Shown in pieces: positions 18,912-26,930 of a DNA stretch of 64,000 nucleotides. Within the stretch, counting starts at the first letter, position 1. Each line of letters begins with the position of its first letter. The DNA is from Thalassotalea profundi (lineage in GTDB: Bacteria; Pseudomonadota; Gammaproteobacteria; Enterobacterales; Alteromonadaceae). The stretch spans positions 18,564 through 82,563 of the forward strand of contig NZ_BNAH01000017.1 of the NCBI RefSeq assembly GCF_014653195.1, in the 5' to 3' direction. The position numbers were made by a program, and so were the translations under genes. The notes below the pieces were generated by a model, which searched no databases, was not told the origin of the DNA, and saw nothing but the letters and a program-made list of their open reading frames with translations.

Positions 18912-19964
18912 ATGAAAAGAATAAAAGGCCCTGCCATTTTTTTAGCACAATTTGCCGATGATTTAGCGCCATTTAATACACTTGAAGAAATATGTAACTG
19001 GGCATCAAGTTTAGGTTTTAAAGCAATACAATTACCTACTTGGGATGCACGTTTTTTTGATTTAAAAAAAGCGGCAAACAGTATCGAATATTGCCAAGAA
19101 ATATTAAATACAGTGCGCAGTGCTGGTGTAGAAATTAGTGAACTTTCAACACATCTACAAGGGCAATTAATTGCAGTCAATCCTGCATATAATGAAATGT
19201 TCGACAACTTTGCTCCCGAGCATGTAAAAAATAACGCTAATGCAAGAACTGACTGGGCAATTGAACAACTAAAATTTGCGGCGCAGGCGAGTAAAAACTT
19301 AAATTTAACTACTCATGTCACTTTTTCAGGGGCGTTGTTATGGCATACTTTTTATCCTTGGCCACAACGCCCCGCTGGATTAGTTGAACAAGGCTTTGCA
19401 GAACTTGCTAAGCGCTGGCTACCTATTCTTGATGAATTTGATCGTGTAGGTGTTGATGTGTGTTATGAACTACACCCTGGCGAAGACTTACACGACGGCG
19501 TTACATTTGAACGTTTTCTTAAAGCGACCAATAATCATCCTCGCGTTAACATTTTATATGATCCTAGTCATTTTGTATTACAACAACTCGATTATCTTGC
19601 TTTCATTGATATTTACCATGAGCGGATAAAAGCTTTTCATGTGAAAGATGCAGAATTTAATCCTAATGGCCGTTCTGGCATATATGGTGGTTACCAAGAT
19701 TGGATAGATCGCCCCGGTCGTTTTAGATCACTCGGTGATGGGCAAATTGACTTTGTCAGTATTTTTTCAAAACTCACTCAATATAAATATGAAGGTTGGG
19801 CAGTACTGGAGTGGGAGTGCTGTATAAAACACCCCCTTAATGGTGCAAGAGAAGGAGCCGTATTTATAGAGCAGCATTTAATCAATCCAACAGATAAAGC
19901 CTTCGACGATTTTGCAGGTACCGAACAAGATAATGAGCTTAATAATAAAATTTTAGGGTTGTAA
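18912..19964 (+). CDS. Sugar phosphate isomerase/epimerase family TIM barrel (cytoplasmic)
   Basis: Xylose-isomerase-like TIM barrel (AP endonuclease 2 fold), 350 residues from the ATG at 18912, which has ACGGAA ten nt upstream; an ATG at 18894 is an alternative. Metal ligands are visible in order: Glu of CYELHPGE, Asp and His of YDPSHF, HVKDAE, and Glu of LEWEC. The long insertion with GIYGGYQDW is typical of the subgroup that pairs with Gfo/Idh/MocA oxidoreductases. Such pairs act on 3-keto sugars or inositol-like substrates. No signal peptide. Second gene of the cluster. Confidence 0.88.
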   Translation: MKRIKGPAIFLAQFADDLAPFNTLEEICNWASSLGFKAIQLPTWDARFFDLKKAANSIEYCQEILNTVRSAGVEISELSTHLQGQLIAVNPAYNEMFDNFAPEHVKNNANARTDWAIEQLKFAAQASKNLNLTTHVTFSGALLWHTFYPWPQRPAGLVEQGFAELAKRWLPILDEFDRVGVDVCYELHPGEDLHDGVTFERFLKATNNHPRVNILYDPSHFVLQQLDYLAFIDIYHERIKAFHVKDAEFNPNGRSGIYGGYQDWIDRPGRFRSLGDGQIDFVSIFSKLTQYKYEGWAVLEWECCIKHPLNGAREGAVFIEQHLINPTDKAFDDFAGTEQDNELNNKILGL

Positions 19965-20019
19965 ATATTTAAGCGAAATAAAACAGCTAACTAGTTTAAG
20001 AGCTAATGAGGAAATAACA

Positions 20020-21243
20020 ATGATAACAAATGCCAATAGCGCTAGAATATTTACCCTGTGTTGCATTTCACTGATTGTAACATCTATGACCTTTGCGATA
20101 CGCGCAGGTATTTTAGGGCAACTCAGTGGCGATTACTCGCTCACCGACACGCAATTGGGCTGGGTTAATTCCATGGCCTTTTTAGGCTTTCCCTTGGCAA
20201 CCATGATTGGCGGGGTTTTGTACAATGCTATAGGTGCACGAAATTTAATATCGTTAGCTTTTATCTGTCACTTATTAGGCTTGGTACTGACCATTACTGC
20301 TGATGGTTTCTGGGGATTATTAATATCCACCTTTTTAATCGGCTTTGCCAATGGCTCAGTTGAAGCGGGCTGTAATCCATTAATAGCGCAAATGTATCCT
20401 AATGATAAAGTAACAATGCTAAATCGTTTCCATGTTTGGTTTCCTGGGGGAATTGTTATTGGTGCCCTACTTTCAAACGCGATGACTTCAATGGGGATTA
20501 TTTGGCAAATTCAAGTTGCGAGTATCATAATACCAACACTAATATATGGCTTATTATTACTGCGTTCTGACTTCCCTACGTTTGATAAAGAAATCAACTC
20601 AACCCGCAGTAATCTTAAAAGTTTGTTTTCACCTTTATACTTATTTCTAGTGTGTTGCATGACCTTAACTGCCACAACAGAATTAGGCACACAACAATGG
20701 ATTGAACGTATTCTAGGCTCTACTGGCGCTTCACCTATGTTGATATTAGCGATGATCACTGGATTAATGGCCGTAGGTAGATTTTATGCAGGCCCTGTAA
20801 TACATAGATTAAACCCTGTTGGCGTATTAGTATCATCGGCAATTTTAGCGACTATTGGTATTTACTTAATGAGTCAAGCTCAAGGTAATATGATTTACCT
20901 AGCTGCAATTATATTTGCATTAGGTTGTACCTATTTTTGGCCAACAATGATTGGTTGTGTCGCAGAATATACTCCCAAAACAGGAGCCTTAGGAATGTCA
21001 TTAATTGGTGGTGCTGGTATGTTTGCCGTCAGTCTATGGAACCCTGTTATTGGTACTTGGTTAGATAATGCTAAGAGCCAATTTCAACATCAGAGCCTGT
21101 CAGCAGAAGAAATAGATGTATTAGCAGGACAAGCACTATTATCTAATTTATTGCTATTTCCATTGATATTAATTGTTGCTTTTGTTGGTTTATATCTATT
21201 TATCAATACACAAGCAAACCAAAAAATAACTAAAGAAGCATAA
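20020..21243 (+). CDS. MFS sugar transporter (FucP-like)
   Basis: Inner-membrane carrier of 407 residues with twelve hydrophobic segments in two halves. The pattern RAGILGQLSGDYSLTDTQLGW near the start and GFANGSVEAGCNPLIAQMYP after TM4 resemble the FucP/GlcP branch that imports hexoses by proton symport. Its place between the cytoplasmic sugar enzymes and the exported oxidase genes suggests that it brings the oxidised or cleaved sugar product into the cell. The actual substrate is not known. Confidence 0.87.
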   Translation: MITNANSARIFTLCCISLIVTSMTFAIRAGILGQLSGDYSLTDTQLGWVNSMAFLGFPLATMIGGVLYNAIGARNLISLAFICHLLGLVLTITADGFWGLLISTFLIGFANGSVEAGCNPLIAQMYPNDKVTMLNRFHVWFPGGIVIGALLSNAMTSMGIIWQIQVASIIIPTLIYGLLLLRSDFPTFDKEINSTRSNLKSLFSPLYLFLVCCMTLTATTELGTQQWIERILGSTGASPMLILAMITGLMAVGRFYAGPVIHRLNPVGVLVSSAILATIGIYLMSQAQGNMIYLAAIIFALGCTYFWPTMIGCVAEYTPKTGALGMSLIGGAGMFAVSLWNPVIGTWLDNAKSQFQHQSLSAEEIDVLAGQALLSNLLLFPLILIVAFVGLYLFINTQANQKITKEA

Positions 21244-21297
21244 GTCGTAGCATTAAAACTAAACACGAAATTAAGTCATAAATACACGAACGGTCTT

Positions 21298-21304
21298 GGG
21301 GGGG
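21298..21304 (+). promoter_or_regulatory. Seven-G tract at ribosome binding site
   Basis: A run of seven G lies two nucleotides before the ATG of the subunit 3 gene and forms its ribosome binding site. A purine-only G tract in this spot is unusual for this AT-rich DNA, and length changes by slipped-strand pairing would change spacing between the site and start codon. Confidence 0.5.
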
Positions 21305-21306
21305 AA

Positions 21307-21930
21307 ATGACAGATTTTTCAAAAAATACAAGCATAAATGAAAATACTCGTAGAAGTTTTCTTAAGCAATTAACTGGCGCTATTGGAGCAACAACAGCTT
21401 ATTCATTACTCTCTGGTAATAACTTAGCAATAGCATTAGCTTATAACGACAACAAAGAGTTATTAGATAGAATACCGTTACTTTTTAGTAAAACGCAACT
21501 AATAACTTTAGCGAGTATTTGCCAAACAATCATCCCTAAAACAGACACTTTGGGAGGTGCCGATGTTGATTGTCATGGCTTTATCGATCATCAACTTTTC
21601 CACTGTCATACAGAGGAAGAACAACAAAATAGTTTAGCTATTGTTAATAAGATAGAAACAATTAGCCTGCAATATTTTGGACATTCCTTTCATAAACTTG
21701 AATGCGAAATACAAACCAAAGTGCTTAATTACTTAGAAATGACTAAACACTTTTCTTCGATTGATAGTAATCACTTTAAATCGCTTAAAGCCTTAATTGT
21801 ATTTGGATATTTCACATCAGAGATAGGTGCAACCAAAGCATTGAACTATCAGGCCGTTCCTGGTGGGTATAAAGGTTCAATCCCTTATAACGAAAACGCT
21901 AAGAGCTGGGGCTCTTTGTCATATTATTAA
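21307..21930 (+). CDS. Gluconate 2-dehydrogenase subunit 3-like, Tat-exported
   Basis: Small subunit of a membrane-associated flavin sugar dehydrogenase, 207 residues. It starts with a twin-arginine signal (TRRSFLK at 14-20 followed by a hydrophobic stretch to about 45), which would carry the folded complex, including the signal-less GMC subunit, to the periplasm. The rest matches the gluconate 2-dehydrogenase subunit 3 pattern (FSKTQLITLASICQTIIPKTDT near 53-74; the closing GYKGSIPY). The GMC gene begins 25 bp downstream, so the two form the enzyme pair. Confidence 0.88.
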   Translation: MTDFSKNTSINENTRRSFLKQLTGAIGATTAYSLLSGNNLAIALAYNDNKELLDRIPLLFSKTQLITLASICQTIIPKTDTLGGADVDCHGFIDHQLFHCHTEEEQQNSLAIVNKIETISLQYFGHSFHKLECEIQTKVLNYLEMTKHFSSIDSNHFKSLKALIVFGYFTSEIGATKALNYQAVPGGYKGSIPYNENAKSWGSLSYY

Positions 21931-21955
21931 TGACAACAAAAAATAAGTGCAAAAT

Positions 21956-23689
21956 ATGAATGAAAAACTCTATATAAATCAGACAAAGGACGTATTTGAT
22001 GCCATTGTTGTAGGATCAGGTATTTCTGGTGGTTGGGCAGCAAAAGAATTATGTGAAAAAGGCTTAAAAACTCTAATGATAGAGCGTGGTCGCGTAGTTG
22101 AACACCGAAAAGACTATATTGGTGAAAGCAAAGGCCCGTGGGAGTTTCCTAACCGCACAAAAGTTGATAACTTGCTGGTTGAACAACAATATAAAATTCA
22201 AAAGCAATGTTACGCTTTTAATGATGCCACCAAGCATTTCTTTGGTAATGATAGTGAACTTCCCTATTCAACAGAGGAAGGAACTAACTTTTCTTGGATA
22301 AGGGCTAATCAGTTGGGGGGAAAATCACTACTATGGCATCGCCAATCTTATCGTTACAGCGACTTTGATTTTAACGCAAATAAAGCTGACGGCCATGGAA
22401 ATGATTGGCCAATCCGCTATAAAGATTTAAGCCAATGGTATAGCCATGTTGAAAAACATATCGGAGTTAGTGGTGCAAAAGAAAATTTACCTCAATTACC
22501 CGATGGTGATTTTCTCCCTCCATTTGAGTTTACTGCCCCAGAACAGGCATTTAAACAATCTTTAGAGGCCAATTTCCCTGATAGAAAGCTAATTATTGGT
22601 CGAGCGGCTCATTTAACCAAACCCTCTGAATTTCACATTAGTCAAGGTCGCGGACAATGTATGGCGAGAAATGAATGCCAAAAAGGATGTTCTTTTGGTG
22701 CCTATTTCTCAACACAAAGCTCAACATTACCGGCAGCAGTTAAAACTAATAACCTTCATATTGCACCAAACAGTGTAGTACATAGCTTAATTTACGACGA
22801 GGTAACTAATAAGGTAAAAGGGGTAAGAGTCATTGATAATGATGATTTATCAACTCGAGAATATTTTGCCAAAGTGATCTTTTTATGTGCTTCTACTTTA
22901 GGCTCAACACAAATAATGCTCAATTCTAAATCATCAAAATTTCCAAATGGCATAGCTAATAGCTCAGGAGTTTTGGGGCATTATTTAATGGACCACAACT
23001 ATAATGCAGGTGCAAGTGCAGAAATAGAAGGATTTGAAGATGAGTATTACTCAGGCAGATCGCCCACAGGCATTTATATACCTAATTTTTATTACGAACC
23101 CAGTAAATATAATAAGAAGTTTGTTCGTGGTTATGCCCTAGCAGGAGGTACAGGAAGAACAGATTGGCGCGGTAAAGCTTGGAATAAAGGCATTGGAAAA
23201 GACTTCAAAAAGCACCTAACACAAGCAGGAAAGTGGCATATAAGCCTGGGTGCTCAAGGTGAAATGTTACCACGGTATGAAAATATGATTTCACTACATC
23301 AAACTAAAACCGACAAATGGGGGATCCCTCAATTACATATCAACTGCCAGTGGTCTGATAATGAAAAGTTAATGATGGAAGATGCTGCAGTACAAGCTGA
23401 AAACATACTTATTAAAGCAGGTTATAGCAATGTAACGCGCTACACCAGTTACCATGTTAACGCGCCAGGACTAGCGATTCATGAAGTTGGCACAGCTAGA
23501 ATGGGTAAGGATCCTGCGGATTCTATACTTAATGGCTATAACCAAACTCACGATATTCCCAATTTATTTGTGACTGATGGGGCAAGCTTTTGTTCTAGTG
23601 CAGTTGCCAATCCATCCTTAACATTTATGGCATTAACTGCTCGCGCTGTTAATTATTGTGTAAATGAAATGAATAACCACAGAATTTAG
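21956..23689 (+). CDS. GMC oxidoreductase, probable glycoside 3-dehydrogenase subunit
   Basis: FAD-dependent sugar dehydrogenase of 577 residues from ATG at 21956 (a GTG three codons upstream is possible). FAD dinucleotide motif GSGISG at 20-25; Cys-rich segment C-x5-C-x3-C (near 233-245) typical of gluconate/glucoside dehydrogenase large subunits; C-terminal active-site region with IHEVGTARMG (near 506-515) and the NPSLTFMA motif (near 549-556). No signal peptide, consistent with co-export with the Tat subunit 3. The related bacterial glucoside 3-dehydrogenases oxidise C3 of sugars and pass electrons to cytochrome c. No cytochrome gene is adjacent. Confidence 0.87.
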   Translation: MNEKLYINQTKDVFDAIVVGSGISGGWAAKELCEKGLKTLMIERGRVVEHRKDYIGESKGPWEFPNRTKVDNLLVEQQYKIQKQCYAFNDATKHFFGNDSELPYSTEEGTNFSWIRANQLGGKSLLWHRQSYRYSDFDFNANKADGHGNDWPIRYKDLSQWYSHVEKHIGVSGAKENLPQLPDGDFLPPFEFTAPEQAFKQSLEANFPDRKLIIGRAAHLTKPSEFHISQGRGQCMARNECQKGCSFGAYFSTQSSTLPAAVKTNNLHIAPNSVVHSLIYDEVTNKVKGVRVIDNDDLSTREYFAKVIFLCASTLGSTQIMLNSKSSKFPNGIANSSGVLGHYLMDHNYNAGASAEIEGFEDEYYSGRSPTGIYIPNFYYEPSKYNKKFVRGYALAGGTGRTDWRGKAWNKGIGKDFKKHLTQAGKWHISLGAQGEMLPRYENMISLHQTKTDKWGIPQLHINCQWSDNEKLMMEDAAVQAENILIKAGYSNVTRYTSYHVNAPGLAIHEVGTARMGKDPADSILNGYNQTHDIPNLFVTDGASFCSSAVANPSLTFMALTARAVNYCVNEMNNHRI

Positions 23690-23703
23690 TAAAGGAGCAT
23701 TCA

Positions 23704-24558
23704 ATGAAAAAAATAACATCACTATTATCATTACTAGTAATAACACTATTTTGTAAATCTGCCGTCGCAAATGCGCAACAAGTTCCCCCATTAAGTGTGC
23801 AATTATGGTCGGTTAAAGATGAAATTAAATCAGATATTAAAGGCACCATAAAAACACTTGCTGACATGGGGTTTTCCGGCGTTGAATTTGCCAATGAATT
23901 TGGCGAATTTACCGGTAAGCCTGAACAACTGAAATCTTATTTAGATAGCATTGGAATAAAAGCAAGCGGCGCACATGTGTCATTTGAATCATTAAATGAA
24001 GTAAATTTTGATAAAACCATAAAACTCTATAAAGCATTAGGGGTGGATAGTTTAGTTATTGGTTGGGATACTAGAGCGTGGCATCCTCAAGGCATATTTG
24101 AAATAGTGAGACTATTAAATCAATTATCAAAAAAATTAGCGCCATTAAATATGCAAATTGGTTTTCATAACCATGATCATGAGTTTGATACATTCAATAA
24201 TTCAACTTATTGGGATTACCTTGCTAAGCACACAAGTTATGACGTTATTTTACAGATGGATGTTGGTTGGGTAACTTATGCCGGTAAAGACCCCATAGAA
24301 TATGTGAAAAAGTATAGTGGTAGAACCCTAAGCACTCACTATAAAGTACAACTACCTGAAGGCACAAAAGGCAAACTTCCTATTATAGGTAAAGATACTA
24401 TCGATTGGTTAAATTTACTCAAAGCAAATATGTCTCATGGCGCAACAAAATGGATCATTGTTGAACAAGAAGATTACCCTAATGGGCTCACACCATTACA
24501 GGCGGTGGCTGAATCTAAAAAAGGGTTAGACAAGTATATTAAACAATTGACCCAATAA
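23704..24558 (+). CDS. Secreted sugar isomerase/epimerase-fold TIM barrel
   Basis: 284 residues with a Sec signal peptide (1-22, cleavage after SAVA). The mature barrel shows VQLWSVKDEI near 32-41, FHNHDHEF near 155-162, QMDVGWV near 181-187, STHYK near 215-219 and VEQED near 258-262, i.e. the metal ligands and catalytic residues of the AP-endonuclease-2 fold. Secreted members of this group travel with GMC/Gfo enzymes and some are lyases or hydrolases for 3-keto glycosides. It starts 14 bp after the GMC gene, so it is the last gene of the operon. A periplasmic 3-keto-glycoside-cleaving role is inferred. Confidence 0.85.
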   Translation: MKKITSLLSLLVITLFCKSAVANAQQVPPLSVQLWSVKDEIKSDIKGTIKTLADMGFSGVEFANEFGEFTGKPEQLKSYLDSIGIKASGAHVSFESLNEVNFDKTIKLYKALGVDSLVIGWDTRAWHPQGIFEIVRLLNQLSKKLAPLNMQIGFHNHDHEFDTFNNSTYWDYLAKHTSYDVILQMDVGWVTYAGKDPIEYVKKYSGRTLSTHYKVQLPEGTKGKLPIIGKDTIDWLNLLKANMSHGATKWIIVEQEDYPNGLTPLQAVAESKKGLDKYIKQLTQ

Positions 24559-24695
24559 AAGAGTATTAAACACCTTTAAAAATAACTGGGCATCAATACT
24601 TCAACAAGAAAAACGTTACATAAACTGAATATAAAACATAAAAAAAATGATATTTCAAAATAAAATGCAACTACCAAGGTAGTATCTTGTAGTGA

Positions 24696-24741
24696 GCTTC
24701 TGTTAATATAACGCATATAATCTGCGTTGTTTAACAGAAGC
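24696..24741. repeat. Long inverted repeat just upstream of the GFA gene
   Basis: Outer arms GCTTCTGTTAA (24696-24706) and TTAACAGAAGC (24731-24741) are perfect complements; inside them AACGCA (24710-24715) and TGCGTT (24723-24728) pair around a 7-nt loop. The result is a nearly continuous 17-bp stem with a small internal bulge, ending ten bases before the ATG at 24752. No T run follows, so it is not a simple terminator. Confidence 0.85.
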
Positions 24742-24751
24742 GAGCGATCTA

Positions 24752-25198
24752 ATGCCTGACGATAAACTTTCTCATGAAAATTTGTATTATGGCAAATGCC
24801 TGTGTGGTGCAGTGCAAGTCACGATAAAAGGCAAAATAAGTGACATCATTCATTGCCATTGCTCACTCTGTAGAAAAAATAGTGGTAGTGCTTATGCTAC
24901 TAATGGTTTCATAAATACCAGCGACTTCAATATTACATCTGGGAAACGAAGCTTAACGGTTTTTTCATTTAAACCAGGCCGTAATCGGCACTTTTGTAAA
25001 TGCTGTGGTTCCCCCATTTATAGCTCGAACGAACAAGATCCAAGCCGATTAAGAATACGTTTAGGCCTCCTTGACACTGATATAACAGAAAGGCCTATGT
25101 CTCATAATTTTGTTTCATCAAAAGCAAACTGGGAAGATCTAGATGCTGACTTACCTAGATATGATGCGTTTGAACCTAGCCGAAAAAAGCTAAAGTAA
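24752..25198 (+). CDS. GFA family (CENP-V/glutathione-dependent formaldehyde-activating) protein
   Basis: 148-residue zinc protein of the Mss4-like fold. The cysteine pattern is complete: CLCG near 15-18, CHCSLCR near 38-44 and CKCCGSPI near 84-91. Family members bind Zn and include glutathione-dependent formaldehyde-activating enzyme, but most have unknown substrate. A long inverted repeat sits between its likely promoter and start codon. The next gene, YgjV-like, follows after 32 bp on the same strand. Confidence 0.9.
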   Translation: MPDDKLSHENLYYGKCLCGAVQVTIKGKISDIIHCHCSLCRKNSGSAYATNGFINTSDFNITSGKRSLTVFSFKPGRNRHFCKCCGSPIYSSNEQDPSRLRIRLGLLDTDITERPMSHNFVSSKANWEDLDADLPRYDAFEPSRKKLK

Positions 25199-25230
25199 AA
25201 CTAAGACATAGCCAAAAGAAATTAAATAGA

Positions 25231-25737
25231 ATGCCAGACTTTATCCTTTCACAAATACTTGTCACCGTAACACTTATTATTGAGTGTTGTGCAATGCAGC
25301 TTAAAAATAAAAATTATATTCTAGCGGCTCTTTCTGTTAGTTGCTTTTTCAATGGTTTGCATTACCTATTGCTAGAACAACCCACAGCAGGCTATATCTT
25401 CCTATTTTCAAGTATTCGATTTTTAATCTCAATTAAATGGAAGTTTCAATGGATTTCAATAGTAGCGTTATGTGTTAGTTTAATAATTACCATCTCTACT
25501 TATACCGGTCTATTGAGTATGGTTGGCTTTGTTGCCACTGTATTTATCACCGTAGGATCATTTAGCAATAATGATAAATTTTTACGATTAATGATGATTC
25601 TAGGTGGTTCATTATGGTTGCTACATAACTTTTTATTATGGACCCCTGTTGGCATTCTTGTAGAAGTTATTTTCGTTAGTAGCAGTTTTATTGGATATTA
25701 CCGTTACTATATAATCAAGCAATCGGTTAAAACATAA
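25231..25737 (+). CDS. YgjV family inner-membrane protein
   Basis: 168 residues with about six hydrophobic helices (roughly 5-22, 28-44, 48-66, 74-90, 95-112, 120-158). The alternating pattern and the NGLHYLLLEQPTAGY and LWLLHNFLLWTPVG segments are those of the YgjV family, an inner-membrane family of unknown function. No signal peptide, no catalytic motif. Probably cotranscribed with the GFA gene. Confidence 0.78.
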   Translation: MPDFILSQILVTVTLIIECCAMQLKNKNYILAALSVSCFFNGLHYLLLEQPTAGYIFLFSSIRFLISIKWKFQWISIVALCVSLIITISTYTGLLSMVGFVATVFITVGSFSNNDKFLRLMMILGGSLWLLHNFLLWTPVGILVEVIFVSSSFIGYYRYYIIKQSVKT

Positions 25738-25759
25738 CATTTATGAGGGTTAGATTAAT

Positions 25760-26698
25760 TTAGAGTAATCTAGACGTCTTAATTATTTTAGGATCTCTAA
25801 GTGTCATACCAAGCTCAAGAAAATACTCTTCTATATTTTCAGGATATTCATGCTGCCCTGCCTCATTAATATAATGTCGCAGTGTTTTATTATTACCGGT
25901 ATCTAAAGTGACAATCATCGCTGTAATATTTTCTGATGAAATATCCCCTAACGATGCAGCTTTTTCTTGATAATGTTGTTGCCAACTAAAGGTTAAATCT
26001 TCTTGAGAAATTTTTAAATTAACAACTTCATCAATATCAGAAACCAAATAACTATAGCTTGCTGTAGCTGTTTTATGTTGTGGATCATTATGATTTTCAC
26101 CGACAAAAGTAAAAGTAATTTTAGCTGGTTCTACAAGCAACTCTTCCAGCCACTGCTCTTTAATAATAGTGGCATTAATTTCACTTAAATAATGGTTAAC
26201 CGCCTCTTCGACATAGGGAAGCTCTGATTTTTTCTCATTAATGAGTAGTTCAAAATCAAAGGTTTTAAAGTTGCCAAAAGTAACGCCTTTTGAGGCTAAA
26301 TCAACTTTAATACCATTACTATGTTGACGCTCCCAATTAGCTAATTTACGTACTAAAACTGTAGATACTTCTAAATGTTTTTCCTCATTTAACGATAATT
26401 CAGTTGCATCAATATGATAAGCGGCACTTGATAACCTGAGTTGTTTATATTCTTGCGGGAAAAATGAGATATGGTTCCAACCCGATATATCATTAAATGA
26501 CACATCGTAACTACTTTCTTTCATTAATGATGAAAACACCTGTGGTATGAAGGATTCTTGCGCTTTTGACACACTCACATTTTCACTTTCAGGGGTTTGA
26601 ATAAACTGGCACGAACTGATTAAATTTAATCCACAAGCTAAGCATAAATATTGGAGAACATTTTTACTTTTACTTTTCACTTCGCTTTTAGTTATCAT
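25760..26698 (-). CDS. Uncharacterised lipoprotein
   Basis: 312 residues from the ATG at 26698 (the TTG one codon upstream is less likely). A basic N-terminus and hydrophobic stretch run to the lipobox LISSC near 26-30, so it is probably a lipoprotein. The mature part is mixed alpha/beta with no cysteines, no repeats and no catalytic motif I know. It faces the YgjV-like gene tail to tail and is divergent from pgi (about 230 bp). Function not recognised. Confidence 0.7.
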   Translation of the reverse strand: MITKSEVKSKSKNVLQYLCLACGLNLISSCQFIQTPESENVSVSKAQESFIPQVFSSLMKESSYDVSFNDISGWNHISFFPQEYKQLRLSSAAYHIDATELSLNEEKHLEVSTVLVRKLANWERQHSNGIKVDLASKGVTFGNFKTFDFELLINEKKSELPYVEEAVNHYLSEINATIIKEQWLEELLVEPAKITFTFVGENHNDPQHKTATASYSYLVSDIDEVVNLKISQEDLTFSWQQHYQEKAASLGDISSENITAMIVTLDTGNNKTLRHYINEAGQHEYPENIEEYFLELGMTLRDPKIIKTSRLL

Positions 26699-26824
26699 CA
26701 AGGTTATCGACCTTTTTATTATTACATTTTATAACGTTAACTTATCTACCATACTAATTTTTAAGCAGAATAACCAATAGTTAATCGTATTTTTATGCAA
26801 ATTTATTTTTTGCTTAAACTTATA

Positions 26825-26850
26825 GTTATTTACACAAAGGTGTGAATAAC
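26825..26850. promoter_or_regulatory. Inverted repeat upstream of pgi, possible operator
   Basis: Arms GTTATTTACAC (26825-26835) and GTGTGAATAAC (26840-26850) are complements apart from one position and are separated by AAAG. It lies 81 bp before the pgi start in the divergent promoter region. No T run follows; an operator is more likely than a terminator. The regulator is unknown. Confidence 0.5.
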
Positions 26851-26930
26851 GAGTATAGTTGTTTTTATTATCCGCATCTTGAAAAATCATATTCGAGTTA
26901 GCAAACTAGTACAAGAATAAAGGGAAAACT

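Noticed and set aside
24696..24741. The long hairpin as an attC recombination site
   Set aside because: Its GTTAA and TTAAC motifs are in the reverse arrangement to attC core sites and there are no extrahelical bases of the expected kind.
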